Source: Bacteroidota bacterium
GTDB lineage: Bacteria; Bacteroidota; Bacteroidia; Cytophagales; Cyclobacteriaceae
DNA: 64,000 bases
Assembly: GCA_023417785.1 (NCBI GenBank)
Contig: JAEZEH010000155.1
Span: 1-64,000, forward strand
Direction of reading: 5' to 3'
Shown: positions 7,121 through 15,587 of the stretch, piece after piece
Numbering within the stretch: position 1 is the stretch's first letter
Layout of the letters: every line of letters starts with the position of its first letter
The notes under the pieces: model-generated
The model's database searches: none
What the model saw: the letters and a program-made list of their open reading frames with translations, nothing else
What the model was told of the DNA's origin: nothing
Program-made: the position numbers and the translations under genes

Positions 7121-9751
7121 ATGTCGCTCTCAACGAAATACAATCCCGCAGAAGTAGAAGATAAATGGTACCGGTTCTGGATGGATAACGGATATTTCCA
7201 CGCTGAACCCGACGACACCAAAGAACCCTACACCATCGTGATCCCACCCCCGAATGTCACGGGTGTGTTGCACATGGGCCATATGCTAAACAACACAATC
7301 CAGGATGTGCTCGTACGAAAGGCACGGATGGAAGGGAAGCAGGCCTGCTGGGTGCCCGGCACTGATCACGCGTCGATAGCCACGGAAGCAAAGGTTGTTG
7401 CTATGTTGCGGGAACGCGGTATCAAAAAATCAGACCTTACGCGCGAAGAGTTTCTTAAGTACGCGTGGGAATGGAAAGAAAAATACGGCGGAATAATCCT
7501 CGAGCAACTCAAAAAACTGGGCGCTTCATGTGACTGGGACCGAACCAGCTTCACGATGGATCCCGAGTATTACGACGCCGTAATTGACGTCTTCGTGGAC
7601 CTTTATAAGAAAGGCTATATCTACCGCGGCCTCCGCATGGTAAACTGGGACCCGGCCGGAAAGACTGCTCTTTCCGATGATGAAGTAGTTCACCGCGATG
7701 TACAATCAAAACTGTATTACATAAAATATCAGATTGAAGGCTCCGAGGATTTCCTCACCATCGCAACTGTACGCCCGGAAACCATCATGGCGGATACAGC
7801 GATTTGCGTCAACCCCGATGATGATCGTTATAAACATCTGAAAGGAAAGAAGGCGATCATTCCTCTGATCAATCGCGCAATACCGATCATCGAAGATGAC
7901 TACGTTGCCATGGATTTTGGTACCGGTTGTCTGAAGGTTACGCCCGCGCATGACATGAATGACTACGAACTGGGAAAGAAACATGATCTCCCGGTCATCG
8001 ATATTCTCAATGAAGACGGCACGCTCAACGAGCTCGCGCAGCTTTATATTGGTGAAGACCGGTTCGTGGCGCGTAAGCGAATTGCAAAAGACCTCGAAGG
8101 CGCCGGACACCTTGCGAAAGTAGAAGATTACAACAGCAACGTTGGCTTTTCGGAAAGAACTGATGCCGTTATCGAACCACGTTTGTCATTGCAATGGTTT
8201 TTGAAGATGGATACCGTCACGAAGCCTGCGTTAGACCACGTAATGAATGATGATATCCAACTCATTCCGGCTAAGTTCAAGAACACGTATCACCATTGGA
8301 TGGCAAATGTCCGTGACTGGTGCATCTCACGTCAATTATGGTGGGGCCATCGGATACCGGCATGGTACGATGAAGAAGGCAACTTTGTGGTTGCACGCAC
8401 TGAAGAAGAAGCCCGGGCCGAATTCAAGAGCCAGTTCCCGGGCTCCTCGTCGATTCGTCAGGATCCCGATGTAATGGATACCTGGTTCTCCAGCTGGTTA
8501 TGGCCCATTGCAGTATTTGACACCTCCGTGTTCCGGGACGGAAATAAAGGCAATAAAGACCTGAATTATTTTTATCCGACCAACGATCTGGTTACCGCTC
8601 CTGAAATATTGTTCTTCTGGGTCGCGCGAATGATAATCGCCGGATATGAATACCGGGGTGCGATGCCCTTCAGGAACGTTTATCTCACGGGTATTGTGCG
8701 CGACAAACAGGGACGCAAAATGTCAAAGTCCCTTGGCAACTCACCGGATCCGCTGGATCTCATTGCAAATTACGGCGCCGATGCCGTGCGCACCGGGATG
8801 TTATTCAGTTCTCCTGCGGGAAATGATCTTCTGTATGATGAAAAACTTGTTGAACAGGGAAGAAACTTCGCCAACAAGATCTGGAATGCATTCCGTCTGG
8901 TAAAAGGCTGGAATGTCAGTGATGCCGCGCAAATGCCGGAAGAAAACCGTGTAGCCATCGAGTGGTTAGACGCGCGCATGAATGAATCCCTGCTTGAGCT
9001 CAATGATCACTTCCGGAAATTCCGGATGTCGGACGCACTCATGAGTATCTACAAATTGATTTGGGACGACTTCTGCTCATGGTACCTTGAAATGATCAAG
9101 CCTCCGTATGGTGAGCCGATCGATAAGGGTACTTACGATGCGACCATTCACTTCTTCGAAGTTCTGCTTCGGGCGTTGCATCCGTTTATGCCATTCATCA
9201 CGGAGGAGTTGTGGCACGAGCTTCAGCAACGCGACGAAAAAGACTGTATCCTCGTCGCAACGTGGCCGACAGGCGAAAAATTCGATCCGGCAATTCTCCA
9301 GGAAGGGGGTTTTGCTTTGGACGTGATTTCTGAAATCCGCAATTGTCGAAATACCAAAGGCCTTTCTCCGAAAGAAAGCCTTACCCTGCTGGTAAGAAAA
9401 AGTGAAACACTCCCGATCAGCAAATTCGACCCCGTAATCAGGAAGCTATCAAATCTGAAAAGCATTGATACAATCGAGGGTGCGCCTGCTGGCGACGTTA
9501 CATCATTCCATGTGCGGGCTCACGAGTTTTACGTCCCGCTGGATGGAAGGATCGACGTGGAAAAGGAACGCGCTGAACTGCAAAAAGAACTTGATTATCT
9601 GAAAGGTTTCGTCGCTTCCGTCGACAAGAAACTCAGTAACGAGAAATTCATGAGCAGTGCACCGGAAAAGGTGGTTGAGATGGAACGCAAAAAGAAATCC
9701 GATGCCGAGACAAAAATCGGTGCGCTTGAAAGCCGGCTTTCCAGATTATAG
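7121..9751 (+). CDS. valS: Valyl-tRNA synthetase
   Basis: 876 residues, the usual bacterial ValRS length. A class I synthetase charging tRNA-Val with valine. The HIGH signature is HMGH at residues 51-54 (within IPPPNVTGVLHMGH) and the KMSKS loop is at residues 533-537 (KMSKSLGN). The editing (CP1) domain is visible around TVRPETIMADTAICVNP and FGTGCLKVTPAHDMNDYE. The catalytic domain includes DWCISRQLWWGHRIPAWY and DVMDTWFSSWLWP. The C-terminal 80 residues are a charged coiled coil (VEKERAELQKELDYLKGF), as in ValRS. It is convergent with ald. Confidence 0.98.
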   Translation: MSLSTKYNPAEVEDKWYRFWMDNGYFHAEPDDTKEPYTIVIPPPNVTGVLHMGHMLNNTIQDVLVRKARMEGKQACWVPGTDHASIATEAKVVAMLRERGIKKSDLTREEFLKYAWEWKEKYGGIILEQLKKLGASCDWDRTSFTMDPEYYDAVIDVFVDLYKKGYIYRGLRMVNWDPAGKTALSDDEVVHRDVQSKLYYIKYQIEGSEDFLTIATVRPETIMADTAICVNPDDDRYKHLKGKKAIIPLINRAIPIIEDDYVAMDFGTGCLKVTPAHDMNDYELGKKHDLPVIDILNEDGTLNELAQLYIGEDRFVARKRIAKDLEGAGHLAKVEDYNSNVGFSERTDAVIEPRLSLQWFLKMDTVTKPALDHVMNDDIQLIPAKFKNTYHHWMANVRDWCISRQLWWGHRIPAWYDEEGNFVVARTEEEARAEFKSQFPGSSSIRQDPDVMDTWFSSWLWPIAVFDTSVFRDGNKGNKDLNYFYPTNDLVTAPEILFFWVARMIIAGYEYRGAMPFRNVYLTGIVRDKQGRKMSKSLGNSPDPLDLIANYGADAVRTGMLFSSPAGNDLLYDEKLVEQGRNFANKIWNAFRLVKGWNVSDAAQMPEENRVAIEWLDARMNESLLELNDHFRKFRMSDALMSIYKLIWDDFCSWYLEMIKPPYGEPIDKGTYDATIHFFEVLLRALHPFMPFITEELWHELQQRDEKDCILVATWPTGEKFDPAILQEGGFALDVISEIRNCRNTKGLSPKESLTLLVRKSETLPISKFDPVIRKLSNLKSIDTIEGAPAGDVTSFHVRAHEFYVPLDGRIDVEKERAELQKELDYLKGFVASVDKKLSNEKFMSSAPEKVVEMERKKKSDAETKIGALESRLSRL

Positions 9752-9824
9752 AAGGCCCACTTTCTGAACGTTGCCGCGGCTCGCGATTCGTTTTCGGAGT
9801 TAACGAGTTCTGTTTGAAGGCGAA

Positions 9825-11051
9825 TTAAAATCGGGCGGCGCCCATCAGCAAGTCAATGTTTTTATACTTGAGTCCGAATTTGCGTGCAACATACTCGTTG
9901 GTGAGCCCACCCTTATAGGAGTAAACTCCTTTCATAAACCATTTGTGAGAAAAGATCATTGCCTCTACGCCACCTTCTTCGGCTGCGCGCAAAATCGTTG
10001 GCGTAAAGATGTTACTCAGTGCGTTGGCGGCAGTGTGAGCCACCCGGGAAGCAACATTGGGAACGCAGTAGTGAATGATGCCATGCTTACGATATACAGG
10101 TTTACTTAGGGTCGTTATCTCCGAGGTTTCAATACACCCACCCTGATCGATACTGAGATCGATGATCAGCGAATCGGGTTTCATTTGCATGACCATATCT
10201 TCATTCACCACGTGCCGGGCCCTGCCCTTTTCAGCCCTCAGCGCACCAATAAGAACATCGGCGTTTTTGAGGGTTTCATTCAGCGTGATGGTATCGATAG
10301 TGGATGTGTAAACCTGGGTACCAATAAGGTGCTTTATACGCCTGAGTTTATAAAGGTGGTTATCAAAAATCTGAACCTCAGCGCCCATGCCTATTGCCGC
10401 GCGCGCTGCGTATTCGGCAACCGTACCCGCCCCGATGATGACAACGCGTGTAGGCGGCACACCGGTGATCCCTCCCAGGATGACACCCCGGCCGTTGTGC
10501 GCGGTGCTAAGGTATTCCGCTGCTATCAACATCACGGTGCTACCCGCAATCTCACTCATGGCCCGCACGATAGGCATCCCACCCACCTTGTCTTCGATAA
10601 ATTCGTAAGCAAGACCAGTAATTTTCTTCTTCAGCATGGCCTGAATAAAGTCCACCTTCATGGAACCCAGCTGGATGGCCGAAATAACGGTCTGACCCTG
10701 ATGCATAAGGTCGATTTCTTCCAGTGTAGGTGGTTCAATCTTGAGGATGACGTCGGCCTGATAAACTTCCTGCGCCGAATAAACGATCTTCGCACCGGCG
10801 TCGCTATACTGCTTGTCGGAGAATTTTGATCCTATTCCGGCCTTGGTTTCGACATACACGTCGTGGCCGTTGTTAACCAGAATGGCGACCGCGTCCGGGG
10901 TAAGGCATATCCGGTTTTCCTGTAGGGAAATCTCACGGGGCAACCCGATAAAGAAACAATGTCTACGTTTGCGTACTTCCAGTAATTGTTCCTGGGGAGT
11001 CATTGCCGCCTTGGCCAACGCTTCAAACCCGGTTTTCTTCTTATCCTGCAT
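9825..11051 (-). CDS. ald: Alanine dehydrogenase
   Basis: 408 residues, longer at the N-terminus than the classical ~370-residue enzyme by about 30 residues (FEALAKAAMTPQEQLLEVR). It interconverts L-alanine and pyruvate with NAD(H). Visible elements are IGLPREISLQENRICLTP (pyruvate-binding Arg/Lys region), VILKIEPPTLEEIDLM, the Rossmann motif VIIGAGTVAEYAARAAIGMG, IIDLSIDQGGCIETSE and HYCVPNVASRVAHTAANALS. The extended, somewhat divergent form is the one usual in Bacteroidota; a related NAD(P) transhydrogenase-alpha-like function is the alternative. Its start overlaps the end of tsaE by 11 bp, so translation is probably coupled in porX-tsaE-ald. Confidence 0.85.
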   Translation of the reverse strand: MQDKKKTGFEALAKAAMTPQEQLLEVRKRRHCFFIGLPREISLQENRICLTPDAVAILVNNGHDVYVETKAGIGSKFSDKQYSDAGAKIVYSAQEVYQADVILKIEPPTLEEIDLMHQGQTVISAIQLGSMKVDFIQAMLKKKITGLAYEFIEDKVGGMPIVRAMSEIAGSTVMLIAAEYLSTAHNGRGVILGGITGVPPTRVVIIGAGTVAEYAARAAIGMGAEVQIFDNHLYKLRRIKHLIGTQVYTSTIDTITLNETLKNADVLIGALRAEKGRARHVVNEDMVMQMKPDSLIIDLSIDQGGCIETSEITTLSKPVYRKHGIIHYCVPNVASRVAHTAANALSNIFTPTILRAAEEGGVEAMIFSHKWFMKGVYSYKGGLTNEYVARKFGLKYKNIDLLMGAARF

Positions 11052-11481
11052 GAACAGAGATCGCTATAGTTCGTGTTGTATGGTCTTCAAAAGTAAGGGT
11101 AACCTCACCTCTTTCTTCCGGCAGCAAAGATGGTATCTTTTCCGGCCATTCTATAAAACATGGGTGGCCGGAAAGAAAATATTCGTCAAAACCCAGATCC
11201 ATCGCCTCAATTTCCGAGTTCAGTCGGTAGCAGTCAAAATGATAGACGCGCCCGAACTGCCGGGAATGGTATTCGTTCACGATCGCGAAAGTCGGACTAC
11301 TCATCGCATCGTCCACGCCAATAGCTTCTCCGATGGCCTTTATAAGCGTCGTTTTTCCGGAGCCCAGATCCCCGCGGAAAATCCAAACCGGCACTTTTTC
11401 AAGGCGAGTGACAATAGCATGTACCGCCGTCGCCAGCTCTGACTCGGCCACTTTCCGAAATACTTCACCCGAATCTGTCAT
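11041..11481 (-). CDS. tsaE: tRNA threonylcarbamoyladenosine biosynthesis ATPase TsaE
   Basis: 146 residues, the normal TsaE (YjeE) length. The P-loop is RGDLGSGKTTLIKAIGEA; other family features are SSPTFAIVNEYH (switch region) and VYHFDCYRL, then FIEWPEKI. It partners TsaB and TsaD in making the t6A modification of ANN-decoding tRNAs. It begins directly after the porX stop codon (TGA then ATG with no spacer) and overlaps ald, so it is mid-operon. Confidence 0.95.
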   Translation of the reverse strand: MTDSGEVFRKVAESELATAVHAIVTRLEKVPVWIFRGDLGSGKTTLIKAIGEAIGVDDAMSSPTFAIVNEYHSRQFGRVYHFDCYRLNSEIEAMDLGFDEYFLSGHPCFIEWPEKIPSLLPEERGEVTLTFEDHTTRTIAISVHAG

Positions 11482-13041
11482 TCAGACGTTTTTCGAATTT
11501 AGGAAAATAATAGGAATGATCATTTCCTCCATACTAACACCGCCGTGCTGAAAGGTGTCTTTATAAAAATTAACGTAGTAGTTGTAGTTATTGGGGTAAG
11601 CGAAGAACTGATCTTCGATGGCAAACACATAACTTGTGGACACATTAGGCCGGGGTAAAAACAACTTCTCCGGGCGCGAAACCTGCATTACTTTTTCACC
11701 GTCGTAACCAAGATTCTTCCCTTGTTTATACCTGAGATTGGTGTTCACACTTCGATCGCCAATTATCTTGAAAGGCCTCTTCACCCGTATCGTCCCGTGA
11801 TCCGTGGTCAATACAACTTTGACATTCTTCTCAGAAATCTTCTTCAATATGTCCATCAGGGGTGAATGGATAAACCACGAACGGGTGATGGATCGGTAAG
11901 CCGATTCGTCGGGTGCCAGTTCCCGGACCATGGCCATGTCAGTCCGTGCATGTGAAAGCATGTCAACGAAATTGTAGACGATCACATTCAAGTCATTCTT
12001 GAAAAGATTATTAACCGTATCCGCCAGGTTTCGTCCCTCCTCAAGATTTTTGATCTTATGGTAAGAAGACTTGATATTCAGATTATTCCGGCGAAGCTGT
12101 TTGACAAGAAACTCTTCCTCGAAATTGTTTTTGCCTTCATCAACATCCTCTCCTACCCAGAGATCTGGATGTGTCTTCGCCATATCGGAAGGGAGCTGAC
12201 CTGAAAAAATCGCGTTCCTTGCATACGCCGTGGTTGTTGGGAGAATTGAGTAATAGCTTTCCTCTTTGTCGATGGTGAAATATTCATTGATAATCGGTTC
12301 GATCACTTTCCATTGATCGAAACGGAGATTGTCTATGAGAATCACGAAGACCGGTTTTCCCTGGCCAATTTCGGGAAACACCTTTCGCTTCATGATTTGA
12401 TGGGATAACAAAGGCTTGTCTGCATTAGCGTTGTTCAGCCAGCTCTCGTAGTTGCGTATCACAAACTTCGCGAAGTTTGCGTTCGCTTCGGTTTTCTGCA
12501 TATCGAGAACGTCACCCATTTCCTGATTATCAGGCTGGTCCATCTGCAGCTCCCAGTGTATGAGTTTCTTGTAAATATCCGCCCATTGATCATGGTTCAT
12601 TTCATCCATAAAAGCCATGCTGATCTTGCGGAATTCCTGCTGATAGCCAAGGTTCGTCTTTTCCATTACCAGACGCTTGTTGTCGAGTATCTTTTTCACT
12701 GACAATAAAATCTGACTTGGATTCAACGGCTTTATCAAATAGTCGGCGATTTTGGAACCAATCGCCTCTTCCATAATCTGTTCTTCCTCGTTCTTTGTAA
12801 TCATAACAACGGGCAGATTAGGCTTGTTGGTTTTAATCTGCGTAAGCGCCTCCAGCCCTGACATTCCCGGCATGTTTTCATCCAGAAATACAACGTCAAA
12901 ATGCTTTTCATCGCTTAGTTCTACCGCATCCGATCCATTGTTCACGGGCGTAATGTCATATCCGCGTTGTTCAAGAAAAAGGATATGAGGTTTCAATAAA
13001 TCGATTTCATCGTCCGCCCAGAGAATACTGTATCTTTGCAT
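11482..13041 (-). CDS. porX: PorX: response regulator with PglZ phosphodiesterase-like domain
   Basis: 519 residues, matching PorX length. The receiver domain (1-120) has the acidic pair DD at 10-11, phospho-acceptor Asp54 (VVFLDENMPGMSG) and a conserved Lys (DYLIKPLNPSQ). A helical linker follows. The C-terminal PglZ / alkaline-phosphatase-like domain shows metal-site segments VILIDNLRFDQW, the nucleophile region SILPTTTAYARNA, FVDMLSHARTDM, VLTTDHGTIRV and QHGGVSMEEMIIP. In Porphyromonas and Flavobacterium, PorX with sensor PorY controls type IX secretion, and the PglZ domain cleaves oligonucleotide-type phosphodiesters. It implies this organism has T9SS and possibly gliding, although no structural T9SS genes are in this window. 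First gene of the porX-tsaE-ald unit. Confidence 0.93.
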   Translation of the reverse strand: MQRYSILWADDEIDLLKPHILFLEQRGYDITPVNNGSDAVELSDEKHFDVVFLDENMPGMSGLEALTQIKTNKPNLPVVMITKNEEEQIMEEAIGSKIADYLIKPLNPSQILLSVKKILDNKRLVMEKTNLGYQQEFRKISMAFMDEMNHDQWADIYKKLIHWELQMDQPDNQEMGDVLDMQKTEANANFAKFVIRNYESWLNNANADKPLLSHQIMKRKVFPEIGQGKPVFVILIDNLRFDQWKVIEPIINEYFTIDKEESYYSILPTTTAYARNAIFSGQLPSDMAKTHPDLWVGEDVDEGKNNFEEEFLVKQLRRNNLNIKSSYHKIKNLEEGRNLADTVNNLFKNDLNVIVYNFVDMLSHARTDMAMVRELAPDESAYRSITRSWFIHSPLMDILKKISEKNVKVVLTTDHGTIRVKRPFKIIGDRSVNTNLRYKQGKNLGYDGEKVMQVSRPEKLFLPRPNVSTSYVFAIEDQFFAYPNNYNYYVNFYKDTFQHGGVSMEEMIIPIIFLNSKNV

Positions 13042-13161
13042 AAGCCAATTTTTTTCGAATTTAAGTATTAGTTTGATGTTTGAAGTGCCCGCGCCGCAAC
13101 GCTTTTTGAATTTTATCCCGTTTATGCGCTATTTGAAGCGCAATTGTATAATCTGTACGGT

Positions 13162-14394
13162 GTGAACAAAAAAAAGACCATTAACGATCCGATTTTCGGA
13201 TTTATCACCCTGCCCAGCGACCTATTCTACGACATCGTTTCTCATCGATACTTTCAGCGACTCAGGTACATCAAGCAATTGGGTATGACTGACTTTGTCT
13301 ACCCGGCTGCTCTTCATACACGTTTTCAACATGCCCTGGGTGCCTCGTTTCTTATGGGAAAAGCGCTGAACACGCTTCGGCTAAAAGGGATCGACGTGTC
13401 GAATGAGGAGTACGAAGCGTCCCAACTCGCTGTGCTGCTTCATGATATCGGTCACGGTCCGCTCTCACATGCGTTGGAGAACACCTTGCTCTCATCGGTC
13501 AAGCATGAGAGTTTGTCCTATCTCTTTATGGATAAGCTCAATGACGAGTTTAACGGTGCGCTTGATCTTGCCATCCGCATTTTCAGAAATAGCTATGAGA
13601 GGAAGTTTTTCCATCAGCTGGTTTCAAGCCAGCTGGACATAGACCGGCTTGATTACCTCAACCGCGACAGTTTTTTTACGGGCGTACAGGAAGGAAGCAT
13701 TGGTCTCGAACGTATTCTTTTAATGCTGAATGTGCACGAGAACGAACTGGTAGTTGATGAGAAAGGTTTGTACAGCATCGAAAACTTTCTAAACGCCCGG
13801 CGCCAGATGTATTGGCAGGTATATCTGCATAAAGTAACGGTAAGCGCTGAACGAATGGTGGTGAATATTGTTCGACGTGCGAAGAGTCTTATACGCGCAG
13901 GCAACCCGTTACCCGCAAGCGAACCATTAATGATCTTTCTCAAGAATGACATTACGCTAACCGATTTTATGGAACGAAGCGAAATCCTTGATGCGTTCGG
14001 TTCGCTCGACGATCATGACATCTGGGGCGCGATCAAGTTCTGGCGTTCTTCAGACGATCACATCATCCGCATGTTGTGTAACGACCTTCTTGAGCGAAAA
14101 CTGTTTCGTGTCACACTTACAAGCGATCCGATCCGAAAGGAAACAATTGAGAGCATCCGCGAAGCCGTAAGAAAACATTTTCACACACTGGGATCTGAAA
14201 CACATTATCTGTTTTCGTACGGTACCGTGACCAACGAAGCGTATGCGGAAGGCAAACAGATTAACATCCTTATGCGCTCCGGAAAAGTCGTTGACATTGC
14301 CACAGCCTCCGATCTCCCGGCGATTCGCGCGCTAAGCAAAATCGTGAAAAAAAACTATCTGTGCTGGCCTAAAACTGTATCTTTGCAAGATTAG
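13162..14394 (+). CDS. HD-domain phosphohydrolase (dGTPase/SAMHD1-like, COG1078)
   Basis: 410 residues from a GTG at 13162 (the frame opens at a TTG at 13144). The N-terminus NKKKTINDPIFGFITLPSDL is the family's conserved beginning, which is why the GTG was chosen. HD metal ligands are visible in HTRFQHALGA, VLLHDIGHGPLSHALE and DIDRLDYLNRDSFFTGV. The C-terminal part is the family-specific extension. Members are usually deoxynucleotide triphosphohydrolases or uncharacterised; the substrate here is not deducible. A TATCTTTG box at 13031-13038 is a possible -7 element, but it lies inside the start of porX. It is divergent from porX. Confidence 0.75.
   Translation: MNKKKTINDPIFGFITLPSDLFYDIVSHRYFQRLRYIKQLGMTDFVYPAALHTRFQHALGASFLMGKALNTLRLKGIDVSNEEYEASQLAVLLHDIGHGPLSHALENTLLSSVKHESLSYLFMDKLNDEFNGALDLAIRIFRNSYERKFFHQLVSSQLDIDRLDYLNRDSFFTGVQEGSIGLERILLMLNVHENELVVDEKGLYSIENFLNARRQMYWQVYLHKVTVSAERMVVNIVRRAKSLIRAGNPLPASEPLMIFLKNDITLTDFMERSEILDAFGSLDDHDIWGAIKFWRSSDDHIIRMLCNDLLERKLFRVTLTSDPIRKETIESIREAVRKHFHTLGSETHYLFSYGTVTNEAYAEGKQINILMRSGKVVDIATASDLPAIRALSKIVKKNYLCWPKTVSLQD
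14378..14385 (+). promoter_or_regulatory. -7 element upstream of lpxD
   Basis: TATCTTTG, an exact TAnnTTTG, located in the last codons of the HD gene, 64 nt before the lpxD ATG. The -33 box is weak. Confidence 0.4.
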
Positions 14395-14449
14395 TATTTC
14401 AACATCAGACGTGGAAATACGTGGAACGACAAAGATAAACACCTGAATT

Positions 14450-15496
14450 ATGGAGTTCACAGTCAGCCAGATCGCGGCAATGCTACAGGGAGAAGTGAGG
14501 GGAAACGGCGGCTACAAGGTGAATATGCTGGCTAAAATTCAGGAGGCCAAGGTCGGGCAGATCGCCTTTCTTTCCAACCCGAAATACGAGCATTATATCT
14601 ACTCTACCGAAGCTTCAGCGGTAATTGTTAAAAAAGATTTCACACCGAAAAAAGAAATCAAAGCATCGCTCATTCTCGTAGACGATCCTTACTCGAGCTT
14701 CACCGCGCTGCTTGAGGAATATCACAAGCTTGTCAGTTACCAGAAGACCGGCGTGGAACAACCAAGCTTTATCGGTGAGCGTTCTTCAACCGGCGACAAT
14801 GTTTATCGCGGGGCGTTTTCGTACATTGGTCACAAATCAACAATTGGCTCGAATGTAAAGATTTACCCGCATGTGTACGTCGGCGATAACGTTACCATTG
14901 GAGACAACACGATTCTGCATTCAGGAGTTAAAGTTTACAGCGATACCCGAATCGGGAATAACTGCGTTATCCACTCCGGAACCGTTATCGGAAGTGATGG
15001 ATTCGGATTTGCGCCGCAGACCGACGGAACGTACAAAACAATCCCACAGCTCGGCAACGTTATCCTGGAAGACAACGTCACTATTGGCGCAAACACCGTG
15101 ATTGACTGTGCCACGTTTTTCGGCGACAGCACTTTCGTTCGGAAAGGCGTTAAACTTGACAACCTCATACAGGTAGCTCACAATGTGGAAATCGGAAGCA
15201 ATACGGTAATTGCTGCTCAATCCGGAATATCTGGGTCGACGAAACTGGGCGAAAAATGCGTGGTAGCAGGCCAGGTCGGCATCGCAGGCCATTTGGTGAT
15301 TGCCAGTAACACCAGCATTGGGGCACAGTCCGGAATTCTTAAGTCGAGCAGAGACGGAGAAAAACTAATGGGCTCTCCTGCCATCGATTATAAGGGTTAT
15401 TATCGCTCCTACGCCGTTTTCAAAAACCTGCCGGAACTTGTCGACCGACTCAGGGAACTCGAGCAAAAAATGAACATTGACAATGAATCTTACTAA
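14450..15496 (+). CDS. lpxD: UDP-3-O-acylglucosamine N-acyltransferase
   Basis: 348 residues. It transfers the second acyl chain onto UDP-3-O-acyl-GlcN in lipid A synthesis, from acyl-ACP. The N-terminal uridine-binding domain (MEFTVSQIAAMLQGEV, QIAFLSNPKYEHYI) is followed by many left-handed beta-helix hexapeptide repeats (IGSNVKIYPHVYVGDNVTIG, IGNNCVIHSGTVIGSDGFGF). The catalytic His region is LIQVAHNVEIG. The C-terminal helix is present. First gene of the lpxD - lpxC/fabZ - lpxA - ABC ATPase cluster. Confidence 0.97.
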   Translation: MEFTVSQIAAMLQGEVRGNGGYKVNMLAKIQEAKVGQIAFLSNPKYEHYIYSTEASAVIVKKDFTPKKEIKASLILVDDPYSSFTALLEEYHKLVSYQKTGVEQPSFIGERSSTGDNVYRGAFSYIGHKSTIGSNVKIYPHVYVGDNVTIGDNTILHSGVKVYSDTRIGNNCVIHSGTVIGSDGFGFAPQTDGTYKTIPQLGNVILEDNVTIGANTVIDCATFFGDSTFVRKGVKLDNLIQVAHNVEIGSNTVIAAQSGISGSTKLGEKCVVAGQVGIAGHLVIASNTSIGAQSGILKSSRDGEKLMGSPAIDYKGYYRSYAVFKNLPELVDRLRELEQKMNIDNESY

Positions 15497-15540
15497 TAAG
15501 ATCAGAATGTGACCGCCGCACTGTCTTAAAAGCCCCAAAG

Positions 15541-15571
15541 TTTGATTATCTGGATATTGAGCTTAAATTTG
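15541..15571 (+). promoter_or_regulatory. Consensus Bacteroidota promoter for lpxC-fabZ
   Basis: TTTG at 15541-15544, exactly 19 nt, then TAAATTTG at 15564-15571: a full match to TTTG-N19-TAnnTTTG. The ATG is 16 nt downstream of the -7 box, giving a very short leader. Confidence 0.8.
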
Positions 15572-15587
15572 CCCACTTTTCACGGCA

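Noticed and set aside
10185..10829. 214-residue plus-strand ORF antisense to ald
   Set aside because: The ald protein is full-length and well conserved in the other frame; the antisense frame has no motif.
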